Positions 1 through 7,335 of a stretch of DNA of 32,682 nt are shown here, in pieces. The DNA is from Acidobacteriota bacterium (GTDB taxonomy: Bacteria > Acidobacteriota > Blastocatellia > Pyrinomonadales > Pyrinomonadaceae), in NCBI GenBank assembly GCA_019242475.1, contig JAFAVK010000024.1, forward strand, positions 1-32,682, given 5' to 3'. The notes beneath the pieces were generated by a model. The model ran no database searches, was not told the origin of the DNA, and was given only the letters and a program-made list of their open reading frames with translations. Positions within the stretch are counted from its first letter, which is position 1, and each line of letters opens with the position of its first letter. The position numbers and the translations under genes were made by a program.

Positions 1-167
1 GGGACGAGGAGGCCGAGGACGATGCCGGGGAAGAGCCAGCGCGGGCCGAGCATGAGGGAACTCGGCAGCGCGGCGTAGACGCCGACGATGGAGAGGACGG
101 CGATCAGGGCCGGCCAGCGCGGCTCCGGGTCCCAAGAGTGCTGCCAGTGCTGCGTGCCGTTACTCAT
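1..167 (-). CDS. Membrane protein, N-terminal part (cut by window edge)
   Basis: Reading the minus strand from the ATG at 167 gives 55 open codons that run off the window start. The ATG is preceded by a strong ribosome binding site (AAGGAGG, about 7 nt upstream), which supports this start. The protein begins with a Trp/His-rich polar stretch of about 18 residues. Two hydrophobic segments follow, at about residues 19-35 and 43-55, separated by a short Pro/Ser-containing loop, so it looks like an inner-membrane protein. Its family cannot be named from this fragment. The gene reads away from the repeat array at 305-592, so that array lies upstream of it. Confidence 0.6.
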   Translation of the reverse strand, partial: MSNGTQHWQHSWDPEPRWPALIAVLSIVGVYAALPSSLMLGPRWLFPGIVLGLLV

Positions 168-304
168 CAACCGCCCCTCCTTCTCGACCGACTCTGACGA
201 ACATGTTGCCACTTCTTACCGCTTTCCACGAAGCTTGTCCACAGCGGTCTGCGGTCGCGTGCGACGGCGAGCGCGGTCAGTGTCGCCCTCGGGAGCTGGT
301 CTCG

Positions 305-592
305 GGGGCAGAATTTCCATCTCGGGGCGCAACTTTCCTCCTTTGGGAAGGAAAATTCCTTCTTCAAGAAGCAATTTTCCTTCTTCAAGAAGGAATTTTC
401 CTTCCCCGAGAAGGAATTTTCCTTCCCCGAGAAGGAACGTTCCTTCCCGGAGAAGGAAAATTTCCTCCTCAGAAGAGGAACGTTCCTCTTCTGAGGAGGA
501 ACGTTGAGCCTCCGAGAAGGAAAATTCCTTCTTTGAGAAGGAACGTTCCTTCTCAAAGAAGGAATTTTCCTTCTCGGGGAAGGAATGTCGGG
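305..592. repeat. 21-bp-period array of inverted repeats (about 14 units)
   Basis: The consensus unit is GAAGGAA-NN-TTCCTTC, a 7-bp inverted repeat with a 2-nt centre (AA, TT or CG), followed by a 5-nt spacer such as CCCGA or TTCAA. Unit starts at 347, 368, 389, 410, 431, 452, 516, 537, 558 and 579 keep a 21-bp step; the units centred near 481 and 502 are variants (GAGGAACGTTCCTC type). Decayed units at 305 and 326 continue the phase. Changes in one arm are often matched in the other. A 21-bp period is two helical turns, so bound proteins would lie on one face of the DNA. Because 21 is a multiple of 3, long open frames appear on both strands here; I regard them as artefacts. The array lies between the start of the gene at 1-167 and the end of the gene at 652. 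Confidence 0.9.
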
Positions 593-651
593 CCTCGGGA
601 GCCCGTCTTTCTGCCAAAAGGGTGAATTGAGAACTGAACTGTGGGCCGGGC

Positions 652-873
652 TCAGTCGTCGAGGTATTCGGGCCAGTCTTCGACGCCCGTCTTTTTGCAC
701 GCCGCGGCGGCCTCGTTGACCTTGAGGTCGGCGATGCGTTTGAGCATCTCGATGCTCCAGTGGTCGGAGCGGTCGCGGAGCGCCGCCAGTTGCAGCAGGA
801 GCGCCGCCAGGACGGGATCGTCGTCGCGCGCCGCCTCGTCCGACCAGGCCGTCAGAACCTCTTTGTCTACCAC
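652..873 (-). CDS. Small acidic hypothetical protein (73 aa)
   Basis: A short soluble protein rich in Asp, Glu, Ala and Leu, predicted largely helical, with no membrane segment or signal peptide. It has two Trp residues and ends in Asp-Asp. I chose the GTG at 873 because AGGAGG lies 5 nt upstream; a second GTG at 879 would overlap that site. I do not recognise a family. It is transcribed divergently from the diguanylate cyclase and reads toward the inverted-repeat array. A regulatory or adaptor role is only a guess from size and charge. Confidence 0.55.
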   Translation of the reverse strand: MVDKEVLTAWSDEAARDDDPVLAALLLQLAALRDRSDHWSIEMLKRIADLKVNEAAAACKKTGVEDWPEYLDD

Positions 874-1005
874 CCGCACCTCCTCTGCCGCGCGACGGTT
901 TAAGCCCTGCCTTGCTTCACACAGACAGGCTTAATGCGGGGCCGCTTCCACTCGGGGCACGCCTGGCACTTGAACAGACTCGCGTCTTCCGTGTATTCAT
1001 ACGGC

Positions 1006-2163
1006 GTGAAACTCGACGCCGAGAAGCTGCTCGTCGCCGGCTTCGCCGCGGCGCTCCTGCTGCTCCTCGCCCTTGGCTTCATCACCTACCGGGTGACGGG
1101 CGGGCTCGTCGAAGACAGCGGCTGGGTGGCGCACACGTATCAAGTCATCGGTCTGCTCGAAGACGCAGAGACCGCGGCCACCAACACCGAGACCGCGCAG
1201 CGCGGCTACGTCATCGCCGGCGACGAGCGCTTCCTCGCGCCCTACCGCGACGCCCTGCCGCGCCTTGAGCGAGACCTCTCGGAGGTCGAGCGGCTCACCA
1301 CCGACAACCCGTCACAGCAGCGGCGCGCCGCCGAGCTGCGCGCGCGCGTCGCCGACAAACTCGCGCTGGTCGGCGAAGTCATCGCGCTGCGCAGAGACGG
1401 GCGGACGGAGGAGGCCGCGCGGGTAGTCAGGTCGGGCCGGGGCGAGGAGGCGATGAACGCCGTCCGGCAGATGATCGCGGAGATGATCGGCGAGGAGACG
1501 AGGCTGCTGGCGCTGCGCACAGAGGCTTCGAAGTCCTCCGCGGTCAGGGTGGGCCTCACCTTCTTCCTCCTGACCGCCTTCGTCTTCGCGCTGCTCGTCC
1601 TCTCCTACCTCCTCTTCCGGCGCGACGTGGCGCGGCGCAAGGCGCGCGCTCGCGCGCTGCGCGACCTCTCGCTCACGGACGAGCTGACCGGCCTCTACAA
1701 CCGCCGCGGCTTCCTCACGCTCTCCGAACAGCAGGTGAGGCTCTCCCGGCGCCGCGGCGAACAACTGCTGCTCCTCTTCGCGGACATGGACGGCCTGAAG
1801 CGCATCAACGACGAGCACGGGCACGACGCGGGCTCGCGCGCCATCGCCGCCGCGGGCGAGGTGCTGCGCCGCACCTTCCGCGACTCGGACGTGCTCGCGC
1901 GCCTCGGCGGCGACGAGTTCGTCGCCCTCGTCACGGACACGGCCGGGAAAGGCCCCGAGTTCTTTACGGAAAGGTTGCGCGAGGGGCTGCGGCGACACAA
2001 CGAGCAGGCGGCGGCGCCTTACGCCGTCTCTTTGAGCGTCGGCGCCGCGCGGCTCGACGGCACGCTCAACGTCGAAGAGGCGGTCGCGCGCGCCGACGAG
2101 CTGATGTACCAGAACAAGCGGCGCAAGGGCGCGGGGCGACAGTATGCCGAAAAACTACTTTGA
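1006..2163 (+). CDS. CHASE3-GGDEF diguanylate cyclase, membrane-bound
   Basis: Predicted to make cyclic di-GMP from two GTP at the cytoplasmic face of the inner membrane. Counting from the GTG at 1006 (385 aa), the order is: TM1 at about 8-28; a periplasmic CHASE3 sensor at about 40-165 containing the typical ETAQRGYVIAGDERF stretch; TM2 at about 178-200; a GGDEF domain from about 215 to the end. The catalytic GGDEF motif is intact at residues 301-305. An RxxD inhibitory site (RDSD) lies exactly five residues before it, so product inhibition is likely. The start is uncertain: GTG 991 and ATG 934 are in frame and none has a good ribosome site. There is no EAL domain. The stop overlaps a possible upstream start of the next gene, but the real start there is probably 2277. 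Confidence 0.88.
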   Translation: MKLDAEKLLVAGFAAALLLLLALGFITYRVTGGLVEDSGWVAHTYQVIGLLEDAETAATNTETAQRGYVIAGDERFLAPYRDALPRLERDLSEVERLTTDNPSQQRRAAELRARVADKLALVGEVIALRRDGRTEEAARVVRSGRGEEAMNAVRQMIAEMIGEETRLLALRTEASKSSAVRVGLTFFLLTAFVFALLVLSYLLFRRDVARRKARARALRDLSLTDELTGLYNRRGFLTLSEQQVRLSRRRGEQLLLLFADMDGLKRINDEHGHDAGSRAIAAAGEVLRRTFRDSDVLARLGGDEFVALVTDTAGKGPEFFTERLREGLRRHNEQAAAPYAVSLSVGAARLDGTLNVEEAVARADELMYQNKRRKGAGRQYAEKLL

Positions 2164-2276
2164 CGATTTCGGGCGATGCTCTTAGAATCACGCGTCCCTT
2201 CGCGCGACTCCCCGGCGCTGCCGGGGAAAGTCGTCCGCGGCCGGCCCTTAATCCGTCTACCCCAGGACGACTGCCG

Positions 2277-3662
2277 ATGAAGCTCCCCCTCCTGATCCTC
2301 CTCTTCGCCGTACTCCTACTCACGTCCGCCGCACCGACTGCACTTGCCAAAGAGTCGCGCGCGCGCGGCTGCACCGTCGGCGGCAACGCGGCGCCTCTGA
2401 GCCAATGGCGCTGGGCGCCGCGCGCGCGCGTGACCGTCTACGCGCTGCGCGGGCAGTTCAGCCCGAAGGAGTCGGAGCGGCTCGCCGCCTCCGTCAGGAA
2501 GTGGGACTTGGCGCTCCGGCAGAGCCTTTCGGGGATACGCCTCAAGCCGGGCGGCGAGACGGACGCGCGGGTGCCGCGCGCGGGCGAGATCATCGTCATC
2601 CGCGACCGCGTGAAGGTGGACGGCCACCAGGTCGGCGAGTTCCGCAGCGTGCTGCGCGACTCGCGCGGCTACGTCACGGCCGCCGTCATCGCGCTCGACC
2701 GCTCCATCGACGACCCCCGCAACCTCTCCTCGCTCCTCTCACACGAGCTGGGCCACGGCTTCGGCCTCTGGGACTGCGAGACGTGCGCGAAGCAGGCGAC
2801 CGTCATGAACGGGTTCAAATTCCCCGGCCGCAACGTGGCCGAGGCGCCCAGCCTCTGCGACGTTTTGCAGGTCGGGGCCGCCTACGAGGCGCCGCCGCCG
2901 GGGCTGCCCGCCGCACAGCCGCCCGCGGCCGCGGCCTCGGACACGTCCGGCGGCGGCGACGCGACGGTCGGAGAGGCCGAAGGGCCGGAGCCGCCCGGCG
3001 CGGCCGAGGCGGTCGCCGGCTACCTGCGCGCCGAGGCGGAGGCGCGCGAGGAGTTGAAGGGCTACACCTTCACCCGCGACGTGCTCATCCAGACCGTCGA
3101 TGAGAAGGGCGAGGTCTCGGGCGAGTACCGGCGTCTCTCGCGCCTCGTCTTCGACGACCGCGGGGGTCGCGTCGAGCGCGTCATCTCCTTCCCCAAGCCG
3201 ACGCTCAAGAACCTCAACATCACCCCGGAAGACCTCGCAGACCTCTCCGGCCTCCAGCCCTTCGGCCCCGACCTCGGCGAGGCGGGGCGCTATCAGATCA
3301 GCTACAAGGGCGAGGTCGAGGAGGGCGGCGAGCGCCTCCAGGTGCTCCGCTTCCGCCCGGCGGCGGCCGACGGCTGGCGCGCCTTCCGCGGCGAGGTCTT
3401 CGTCCGCGCCTCCGACCACCGCGTCGTGCGCGTGCGCGGCAAGTCGCTCCCCGAAGGCGAGCAGCGCTTCCCCGCCTTCGAGACGCGGCGCGAGCGCGTG
3501 GACGGCACGCACTTCTTCCCCACCTACACCTACGCCGACGACCTGCTCGTCTTCCCGCGCACGCGCGTCCGCATGCGCATGACCGTCCGCTACTCCGACT
3601 ACCGACGCTTCCTCGGCAAGGTCACCGTCGTCGAAGAGGGCGAACCGGGGCGCGAGAACTGA
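2277..3662 (+). CDS. Exported metzincin-like zinc protease with lipoprotein-sorting-like C-terminal domain
   Basis: 461 aa from the ATG at 2277, which opens a clear Sec signal peptide (hydrophobic Leu-rich core, Ala-x-Ala near residue 24); AGGA lies about 10 nt upstream. Residues ~30-200 form a matrixin-like catalytic domain with HELGHGFGLWD at 156-166, that is HExxHxxGxxD, where Asp replaces the usual third His zinc ligand. A Met-turn-like VMN follows about a dozen residues later. An Ala/Pro/Gly-rich linker at ~215-245 leads to a ~210-residue beta-rich domain resembling LolA/LolB-type or outer-membrane lipoprotein-sorting proteins (inference from pattern). It probably acts in the periplasm or outside the cell. 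The substrate is unknown. Confidence 0.72.
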   Translation: MKLPLLILLFAVLLLTSAAPTALAKESRARGCTVGGNAAPLSQWRWAPRARVTVYALRGQFSPKESERLAASVRKWDLALRQSLSGIRLKPGGETDARVPRAGEIIVIRDRVKVDGHQVGEFRSVLRDSRGYVTAAVIALDRSIDDPRNLSSLLSHELGHGFGLWDCETCAKQATVMNGFKFPGRNVAEAPSLCDVLQVGAAYEAPPPGLPAAQPPAAAASDTSGGGDATVGEAEGPEPPGAAEAVAGYLRAEAEAREELKGYTFTRDVLIQTVDEKGEVSGEYRRLSRLVFDDRGGRVERVISFPKPTLKNLNITPEDLADLSGLQPFGPDLGEAGRYQISYKGEVEEGGERLQVLRFRPAAADGWRAFRGEVFVRASDHRVVRVRGKSLPEGEQRFPAFETRRERVDGTHFFPTYTYADDLLVFPRTRVRMRMTVRYSDYRRFLGKVTVVEEGEPGREN

Positions 3663-3695
3663 GAAGCCCCCGAAACAGTTAACACTCGAAGACGA

Positions 3696-3770
3696 TTCAC
3701 CGCAGAGGCACGGAGGCACAGCTTGAATCGTTATCGTCTTCAAGCTGTGCCTCCGTGCCTCTGCGGTGAA
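3696..3770. repeat. Perfect 32-bp inverted repeat, 11-nt loop
   Basis: Arms 3696-3727 and 3739-3770 are perfectly complementary over 32 bp. The arm contains GCAGAGGCACGGAGGCAC, of the widespread 'CGCAGAGGCACAGAGG' intergenic-repeat type. It lies between the convergent ends of the protease gene (3662) and the TPR gene (3809). It would form a long RNA hairpin on either strand and could act as a bidirectional terminator or be a REP/MITE-like element. No T-run follows, so intrinsic termination is not certain. Confidence 0.8.
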
Positions 3771-3808
3771 CTCTCAGTTACACCCGACCGCAGACCGCTA
3801 TAAAGTTT

Positions 3809-5290
3809 CTACGCGTCCTTCTTGATGATGCTCCTCAGCCGCCGCTCGCGCGGCGTCCGCTTCGGCAGGAGCTTCTGGTGCCGGGACTGCAACATGGAGG
3901 TGAACGTCTGGTGCTTGAGGCCGAGCAGGCGCGCGGCCCGCACGACGCTCCCGCCCGCCTCCTCCAGCGCCTGCTCGATCAGCCTGGCCTCCAGCTCGTG
4001 CACCGCGCCGTAGAAGCTGAAGTTCTTGTCGTGGAGCCGGGCGCCCGCCATCCGACTCATGACCAGACGCGAACACACGCGCAACCTCCCCACGTCCTCC
4101 GCGTCCTGCGTCCCCGCGAGCAGCCCGTCGGCCCGCAGGTAGGCGTCGTAGACCTCCTCCGGCGAGAGCGCGCGCCGCTCCCCGTGCTCCTCGATGAGCG
4201 TGAGCAGGGCGCGCCCGGCGCCGCTCTGTGCCCCCAGCCTCTCGGCCATGTCCGCCGCGCGGCGGAGCACGGCGGCCGACTCGTCGAAGGCCCCGCGCCG
4301 CGCCCACACCACGCCCTGGAGCGTTAAAGCGTCCGCCAGCAGGGCCGACTCGCCGCCCCGCTCGAAAGCCTGGACGGCGCCCGCCAGCACGCGCGCGGCC
4401 TCCGTGTACTTCCGCTCGGCCGACAGCACACGCGCACGCGTCTCGTCCACCTGCGCGAGGTCGCCCGGGTCTTTCAGCCTGGTGAAGATGAGCCCGGCGC
4501 GGTCGAGCTGCCCGTGTGCCTCCTCGTACCGCCCGAGCTTACAGAACAGCATGGCGAGGTTGTTCATGTTCCTCGCGCAGTACCTCTCGTGCCCGGCCAA
4601 TTCCTGGTGGTAGATCGCGGCGGTGTATTCGATGACCGCGCCGTCGAAGAGTTCGGGCCTCCCCTCGGCCGTCGCCAGCATGTCCATAACCAACGCCTTC
4701 TGACCGTGCCACTTGCCCTTGACGGCGTCGCTGTTGGACTCGAAGACCGGCGCGGCCTCCTCCAGGATGGCGAGCGCTTCGTGATACCTGTTCTCGCTGA
4801 TCTCGACGAGCGTGCGCCTGAGGTGGATTTTAGCCTTCGCCTCTACGTCCGCGTCCGCCAGCGGCTTCAGCGCCTCCCTCAAAACCACGCGGGCCTCGTC
4901 GTGCGCCCCGAGCCGCCAGTAGCACATGCCCAGTTCGTACTGGGCTTCCGACACCTTCTTAGAAATCCCCCGGGCGCGGAACATCTCCTCCGCCTCGGAG
5001 AGCATGTCTTTGGCCCGCTCCTGCACGCCCGAGACGTTTCGCTCGCTGCCGAGCCAGCCCGTGAGCGCCGCGCATTGGAGCAGGAGTTCGGCCCCCGCGG
5101 CGGCCGGCCACTTCTCCAACGCCGGCCGGAGCCCGACACCCGGCCATAACTCGCCTAAAGCATCACGCGCGCCCTCGTACTGCCCCCGGTAAATGAGGTC
5201 TGCCGCCACCCGGCAGCGCAGCAGGATGCGCCCGTCTTCGGATAGCGAAGGGTCATCTAGTTCGTCTAGTCTCTCATCTGCTAAAGTCAT
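3809..5290 (-). CDS. Cassette 1 regulator: TPR protein with C-terminal Fis-type HTH
   Basis: 493 aa, no signal peptide or membrane segment, so cytoplasmic. It starts at the conserved MTLADERL. Residues ~30-400 are a chain of helical TPR-like repeats; the most conserved block, near 230-265, has the AGHERYCARNMNNLA pattern. Residues 446-471 form a Fis-type HTH (GGSVVRAARLLGLKHQTF...), as at the C-terminus of NtrC-type activators. A basic tail (RRLRSIIKK) follows. The AAA+ sigma-54 domain usual for such HTHs is absent. It is divergent from a signal-peptide-bearing precursor gene with starts 122 nt apart. By analogy with RRNPP receptors I infer that the TPR domain binds a peptide and controls DNA binding. 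Paralogues lie at 8387, 16420 and 27689. Confidence 0.85.
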   Translation of the reverse strand: MTLADERLDELDDPSLSEDGRILLRCRVAADLIYRGQYEGARDALGELWPGVGLRPALEKWPAAAGAELLLQCAALTGWLGSERNVSGVQERAKDMLSEAEEMFRARGISKKVSEAQYELGMCYWRLGAHDEARVVLREALKPLADADVEAKAKIHLRRTLVEISENRYHEALAILEEAAPVFESNSDAVKGKWHGQKALVMDMLATAEGRPELFDGAVIEYTAAIYHQELAGHERYCARNMNNLAMLFCKLGRYEEAHGQLDRAGLIFTRLKDPGDLAQVDETRARVLSAERKYTEAARVLAGAVQAFERGGESALLADALTLQGVVWARRGAFDESAAVLRRAADMAERLGAQSGAGRALLTLIEEHGERRALSPEEVYDAYLRADGLLAGTQDAEDVGRLRVCSRLVMSRMAGARLHDKNFSFYGAVHELEARLIEQALEEAGGSVVRAARLLGLKHQTFTSMLQSRHQKLLPKRTPRERRLRSIIKKDA

Positions 5291-5412
5291 GTGAGGTCAT
5301 ACCTTCTTTGTGCATCACGATTTTTCGGCCGTACGCAGCAGGGCCGCCGGAGCCCGAGCAGTACCGGCGGCGAATCCTGGATAACCCTCATACAAACGAA
5401 AGGTGTAAGGAG
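5291..5412. promoter_or_regulatory. Cassette 1 divergent intergenic region with two inverted repeats
   Basis: Repeat A lies 20 nt upstream of the TPR start (5311-5319 with 5330-5337). It is imperfect, with TGCaTcACG facing CGTAcGCA. Repeat B, GCCGCCGG at 5343-5350 with CCGGCGGC at 5364-5371, is perfect over 8 bp. Downstream is the block AACCCTCATACAAACGAAAG (5384-5403), continuing into GTGTAAGGAG before the precursor ATG; AAAGGTG, 7 nt before the ATG, is the likely ribosome site. The same order and spacing recurs in the other cassettes. Clear -35/-10 boxes are not visible. Confidence 0.6.
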
Positions 5413-5655
5413 ATGCTTAAAGCTGCCCGAACCTCTGTGTTGATACTGCTGTTGGCCTGCTCTGCCCGAGCGGGCTACATGCAAACCGGCGGCTCGCCCG
5501 CCACCCCGCCCCCGCCCGAGCCGGTGCCCGTCGAGCAGGAGCCCGCGGACGCGACCGGGAAGCCGGTTACTAACGTCTACATGTTGGGCGAGGCGGCGGA
5601 CGGCCTGACGCAGGCCGCGCTGGACGTGCTCGCGGTACTACCGGCTCTGCTTTAA
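5413..5655 (+). CDS. Cassette 1 exported peptide precursor (80 aa)
   Basis: The ATG at 5413 opens a signal peptide: MLKAARTS, then a VLILLLACS core and SARA before Gly21, a good type I signal-peptidase site. The predicted mature part starts GYMQT. It has a Pro-rich stretch (ATPPPPEPVPVEQEP) and ends with the amphipathic LTQAALDVLAVLPALL shared by the family. A further start 35 codons upstream is possible but would put the hydrophobic core internally, and the paralogues align from 5413. LLAC-S could also be read as a lipobox, but this is not conserved in cassettes 2 and 4. I infer it is the partner or signal of the divergent TPR regulator; a small antimicrobial or surface peptide is the main alternative. 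Confidence 0.72.
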   Translation: MLKAARTSVLILLLACSARAGYMQTGGSPATPPPPEPVPVEQEPADATGKPVTNVYMLGEAADGLTQAALDVLAVLPALL

Positions 5656-5690
5656 AGTCATACTTCTGTCCGACCGTGAACGTGCTGCCT

Positions 5691-5798
5691 AGTGGCGGCC
5701 AGGTGTTAGTGTGTCTCGCGGGTGGCGGAATGCGGAGGTGCCGCCCCACTGCCCGCGAGATTAACCCTGTCCGGCGGAGAATGCAACAATTTTTGCGA
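5691..5798 (+). repeat. Cassette 1 conserved 3' element
   Basis: About 108 nt beginning AGTGGCGGCCAGGTGTTAGT, 35 nt after the precursor stop. It contains TCTCGCGGG (5714-5722) pairing perfectly with CCCGCGAGA (5752-5760), then GAGATTAACCC, and ends in AATGCAACAATTTTTGC. The same ordered blocks follow the precursor gene in all four cassettes. It could be a structured 3' UTR or terminator, an sRNA, or the boundary of the duplicated unit. It shows no protein-coding sign. Confidence 0.8.
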
Positions 5799-5825
5799 GA
5801 GGCCGGGACTTCGTCCGCGGCCCGT

Positions 5826-6317
5826 TCAGACGGGCGATTTGCCCTTCCGCAACTGGTACGACTGGTCGCGCACCACCACGGTCTCCGGCTCGAAGCGGAC
5901 GAAGATGTAGTCCGCGTCGTCGAGTACCTTGACAAAGCGCTGATCCCAGCGCGCGCGCTCCCCCATGTAGCGGCCGAGCAGGCGCTCCATGCGCCCGGGG
6001 TCGTGCGGCGTGAGGCCGGCGCGCCCGCGGAAGCCTGCGTGCCGGACGAGGCCGGTCGCGGGGTCGAAATCGACGACGCCGACGGCACACCTCGGCTCGC
6101 GCTCGACCCTCCTTGGGAAGGTGTCGGTTCTGTAGTTGCCGATGACCCAGAGCGCGCCCTCCTCCCAGAGGAACCAGACCGGCGACTCGCGCGGCCCCTC
6201 GTCCGACGCCGTGGCGAGGTGTGCGAAGAGCGGGCGCGAGAGGAGGTCGGCGAGGAGGAGGCGCGCGCCCTCCTCCCCGAGGTCGAAATGGCTCCCCGTC
6301 TCGCGGACGATCTTCAT
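5826..6317 (-). CDS. Pyridoxamine 5'-phosphate oxidase-fold protein
   Basis: 163 aa, soluble. It has the split beta-barrel pattern of the PPOX/F420-dependent reductase superfamily: an N-terminal helix, LFAHLATASDEGPRESPVWFLW (strands 1-2, residues ~30-51), GALWVIGNYRTDTFPRRVEREPRCAVGVVDFD in the middle, and a C-terminal section with RYMGERARW. Such proteins bind FMN, F420 or haem; this sequence alone does not tell which. AAGGGG sits just before the ATG at 6317. It follows the VOC gene by only 6 nt and is probably co-transcribed with it. A role in redox or detoxification is inferred from the pairing. Confidence 0.75.
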   Translation of the reverse strand: MKIVRETGSHFDLGEEGARLLLADLLSRPLFAHLATASDEGPRESPVWFLWEEGALWVIGNYRTDTFPRRVEREPRCAVGVVDFDPATGLVRHAGFRGRAGLTPHDPGRMERLLGRYMGERARWDQRFVKVLDDADYIFVRFEPETVVVRDQSYQLRKGKSPV

Positions 6318-6323
6318 AACCCC

Positions 6324-6686
6324 TTAGATGGGCTCCATCAGCTCGATTCTGTTGCCGAAGGGGTCGCTGACGTAGACCCGGTCGTAACCCTCCAGGGGCT
6401 CGTCCGAGACCACCTCGTAGCCGGCGGCCCGGCACTTCTCGACCAACTCGCCCAGACCCTCGACGAGCAGCGCCGGGTGGGCCTTCTTCGCCGGGCGGAA
6501 CTCCTTCTCGACGCCCAGATGGACTTTAAGGGCGCCCTCCTCGAACCAGACGCCGCCGCGCACGGCCAGGTGGGGCGGCTTCGGCGTCTCCCTGATTCCC
6601 AGGACGCCTTTGTAGAAGGAGCGCGCCCTCTCCTCCTCACCCGCCGGCATCGCCAACTGTACGTGGTCAACCGCCAAGACCTTCAT
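6324..6686 (-). CDS. VOC (glyoxalase/dioxygenase superfamily) protein
   Basis: 120 aa from the ATG at 6686, preceded by AAGGGGAG. It has the vicinal-oxygen-chelate pattern: an N-terminal VDHVQLAMP strand, a YKGVLGIRETPKP segment, GGVWFEEGALKVHLGVE, and the C-terminal VYVSDPFGNRIELMEP signature with a terminal metal-ligand-type Glu. The His in DHVQLAMP and the Glu in RIELMEP are the usual metal ligands. Two such modules or a dimer make an active site. The substrate cannot be told. It forms a probable two-gene operon with the PPOX-like gene at 5826-6317. Confidence 0.82.
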   Translation of the reverse strand: MKVLAVDHVQLAMPAGEEERARSFYKGVLGIRETPKPPHLAVRGGVWFEEGALKVHLGVEKEFRPAKKAHPALLVEGLGELVEKCRAAGYEVVSDEPLEGYDRVYVSDPFGNRIELMEPI

Positions 6687-6705
6687 TCGCTCCCCTTTCA
6701 CGTGA

Positions 6706-7119
6706 TCAGCAGGCTGGCGCCCTGCGGCGCCGGCGCTCCCAAGCCTTCGGGAGCACGAGCGCCAGTTGGCCGCCGACGTAGAGCGCGGCCACGGCCGCGA
6801 GCCCGAGTTTGTTGCCGGCCCACAGCCGCTCTAAGAGGGCGGGCGCCCCGTCCCCGGCGGCCGTCAGGCGCTCGGCCACCCAGTAGTCGTAGAAGGTCAC
6901 CGCGCCGAGGCACGCGCTCGCGGCGAAGTCCGACCGCGCGCCCGCGAGCAGGCAGCCGACCGCCGGCCAGAAGAAGAAGCCGAGGCCGAGCGGGTAGACG
7001 CCGAGCGCGCCGAGGAACTCCCAACGCATCGGCTCCGGCGCGACGGGCCAGCACAGCAGCGTGAGCGCCGCGGAGAAGACGAACCCGACCTTGAAGAACT
7101 CGATTTGCTCCTCGCTCAA
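6706..7119 (-). CDS. Small integral membrane protein, unknown
   Basis: 137 aa with about four hydrophobic segments: residues ~10-28, 35-55, 60-77 and 103-123. The C-terminal tail WERRRRRAP is very basic and probably cytoplasmic. The start is TTG at 7119 (TTG AGC GAG GAG). AAAGG is about 11 nt upstream, which is far, so the start is not firm. It lies 19 nt before the VOC gene on the same strand and could be the first gene of a three-gene unit. I do not recognise a family. Confidence 0.6.
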   Translation of the reverse strand: MSEEQIEFFKVGFVFSAALTLLCWPVAPEPMRWEFLGALGVYPLGLGFFFWPAVGCLLAGARSDFAASACLGAVTFYDYWVAERLTAAGDGAPALLERLWAGNKLGLAAVAALYVGGQLALVLPKAWERRRRRAPAC

Positions 7120-7335
7120 AGCACCGCCCGCCTTTCATTCCCCTTGATGTTGACCGCCCTTGAGCCCGGCCCTCACGACCCGGCCCCTTCAATTCTGCCA
7201 CCGACGCGTACTCCGCCGCCATCTTCGGGAGCAGTCCCTCGTCCTCAGAGACTTTATACTCTACGCGCGGCGGACGGCGTGCGCCAACTCTTTCGGCCGC
7301 GGTATGATTCCGAAGCGAGACGCCGCACATTTCAA

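Noticed and set aside
305..592. CRISPR array or eukaryotic heat-shock elements (nGAAnnTTCn)
   Set aside because: There are no unique spacers of constant length and no cas genes. The GAA/TTC likeness to heat-shock elements is a coincidence of the palindrome in a bacterial genome.
88..700. Several long open frames on both strands across the inverted-repeat array
   Set aside because: The 21-bp period is a multiple of three, so stop codons are absent in repeats by construction. The products are Arg/Ser/Glu low complexity without ribosome sites.
900..1085. Minus-strand frame with a Cys-x2-Cys motif opposite the diguanylate cyclase start
   Set aside because: It is antisense to the N-terminal coding region of a clear gene, has no good start or ribosome site, and the cysteines are too few for a zinc site.
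5308..5412. Longer N-terminus of the cassette 1 precursor
   Set aside because: It would translate through the regulatory inverted repeats and bury the signal peptide. Paralogues align from the ATG at 5413.
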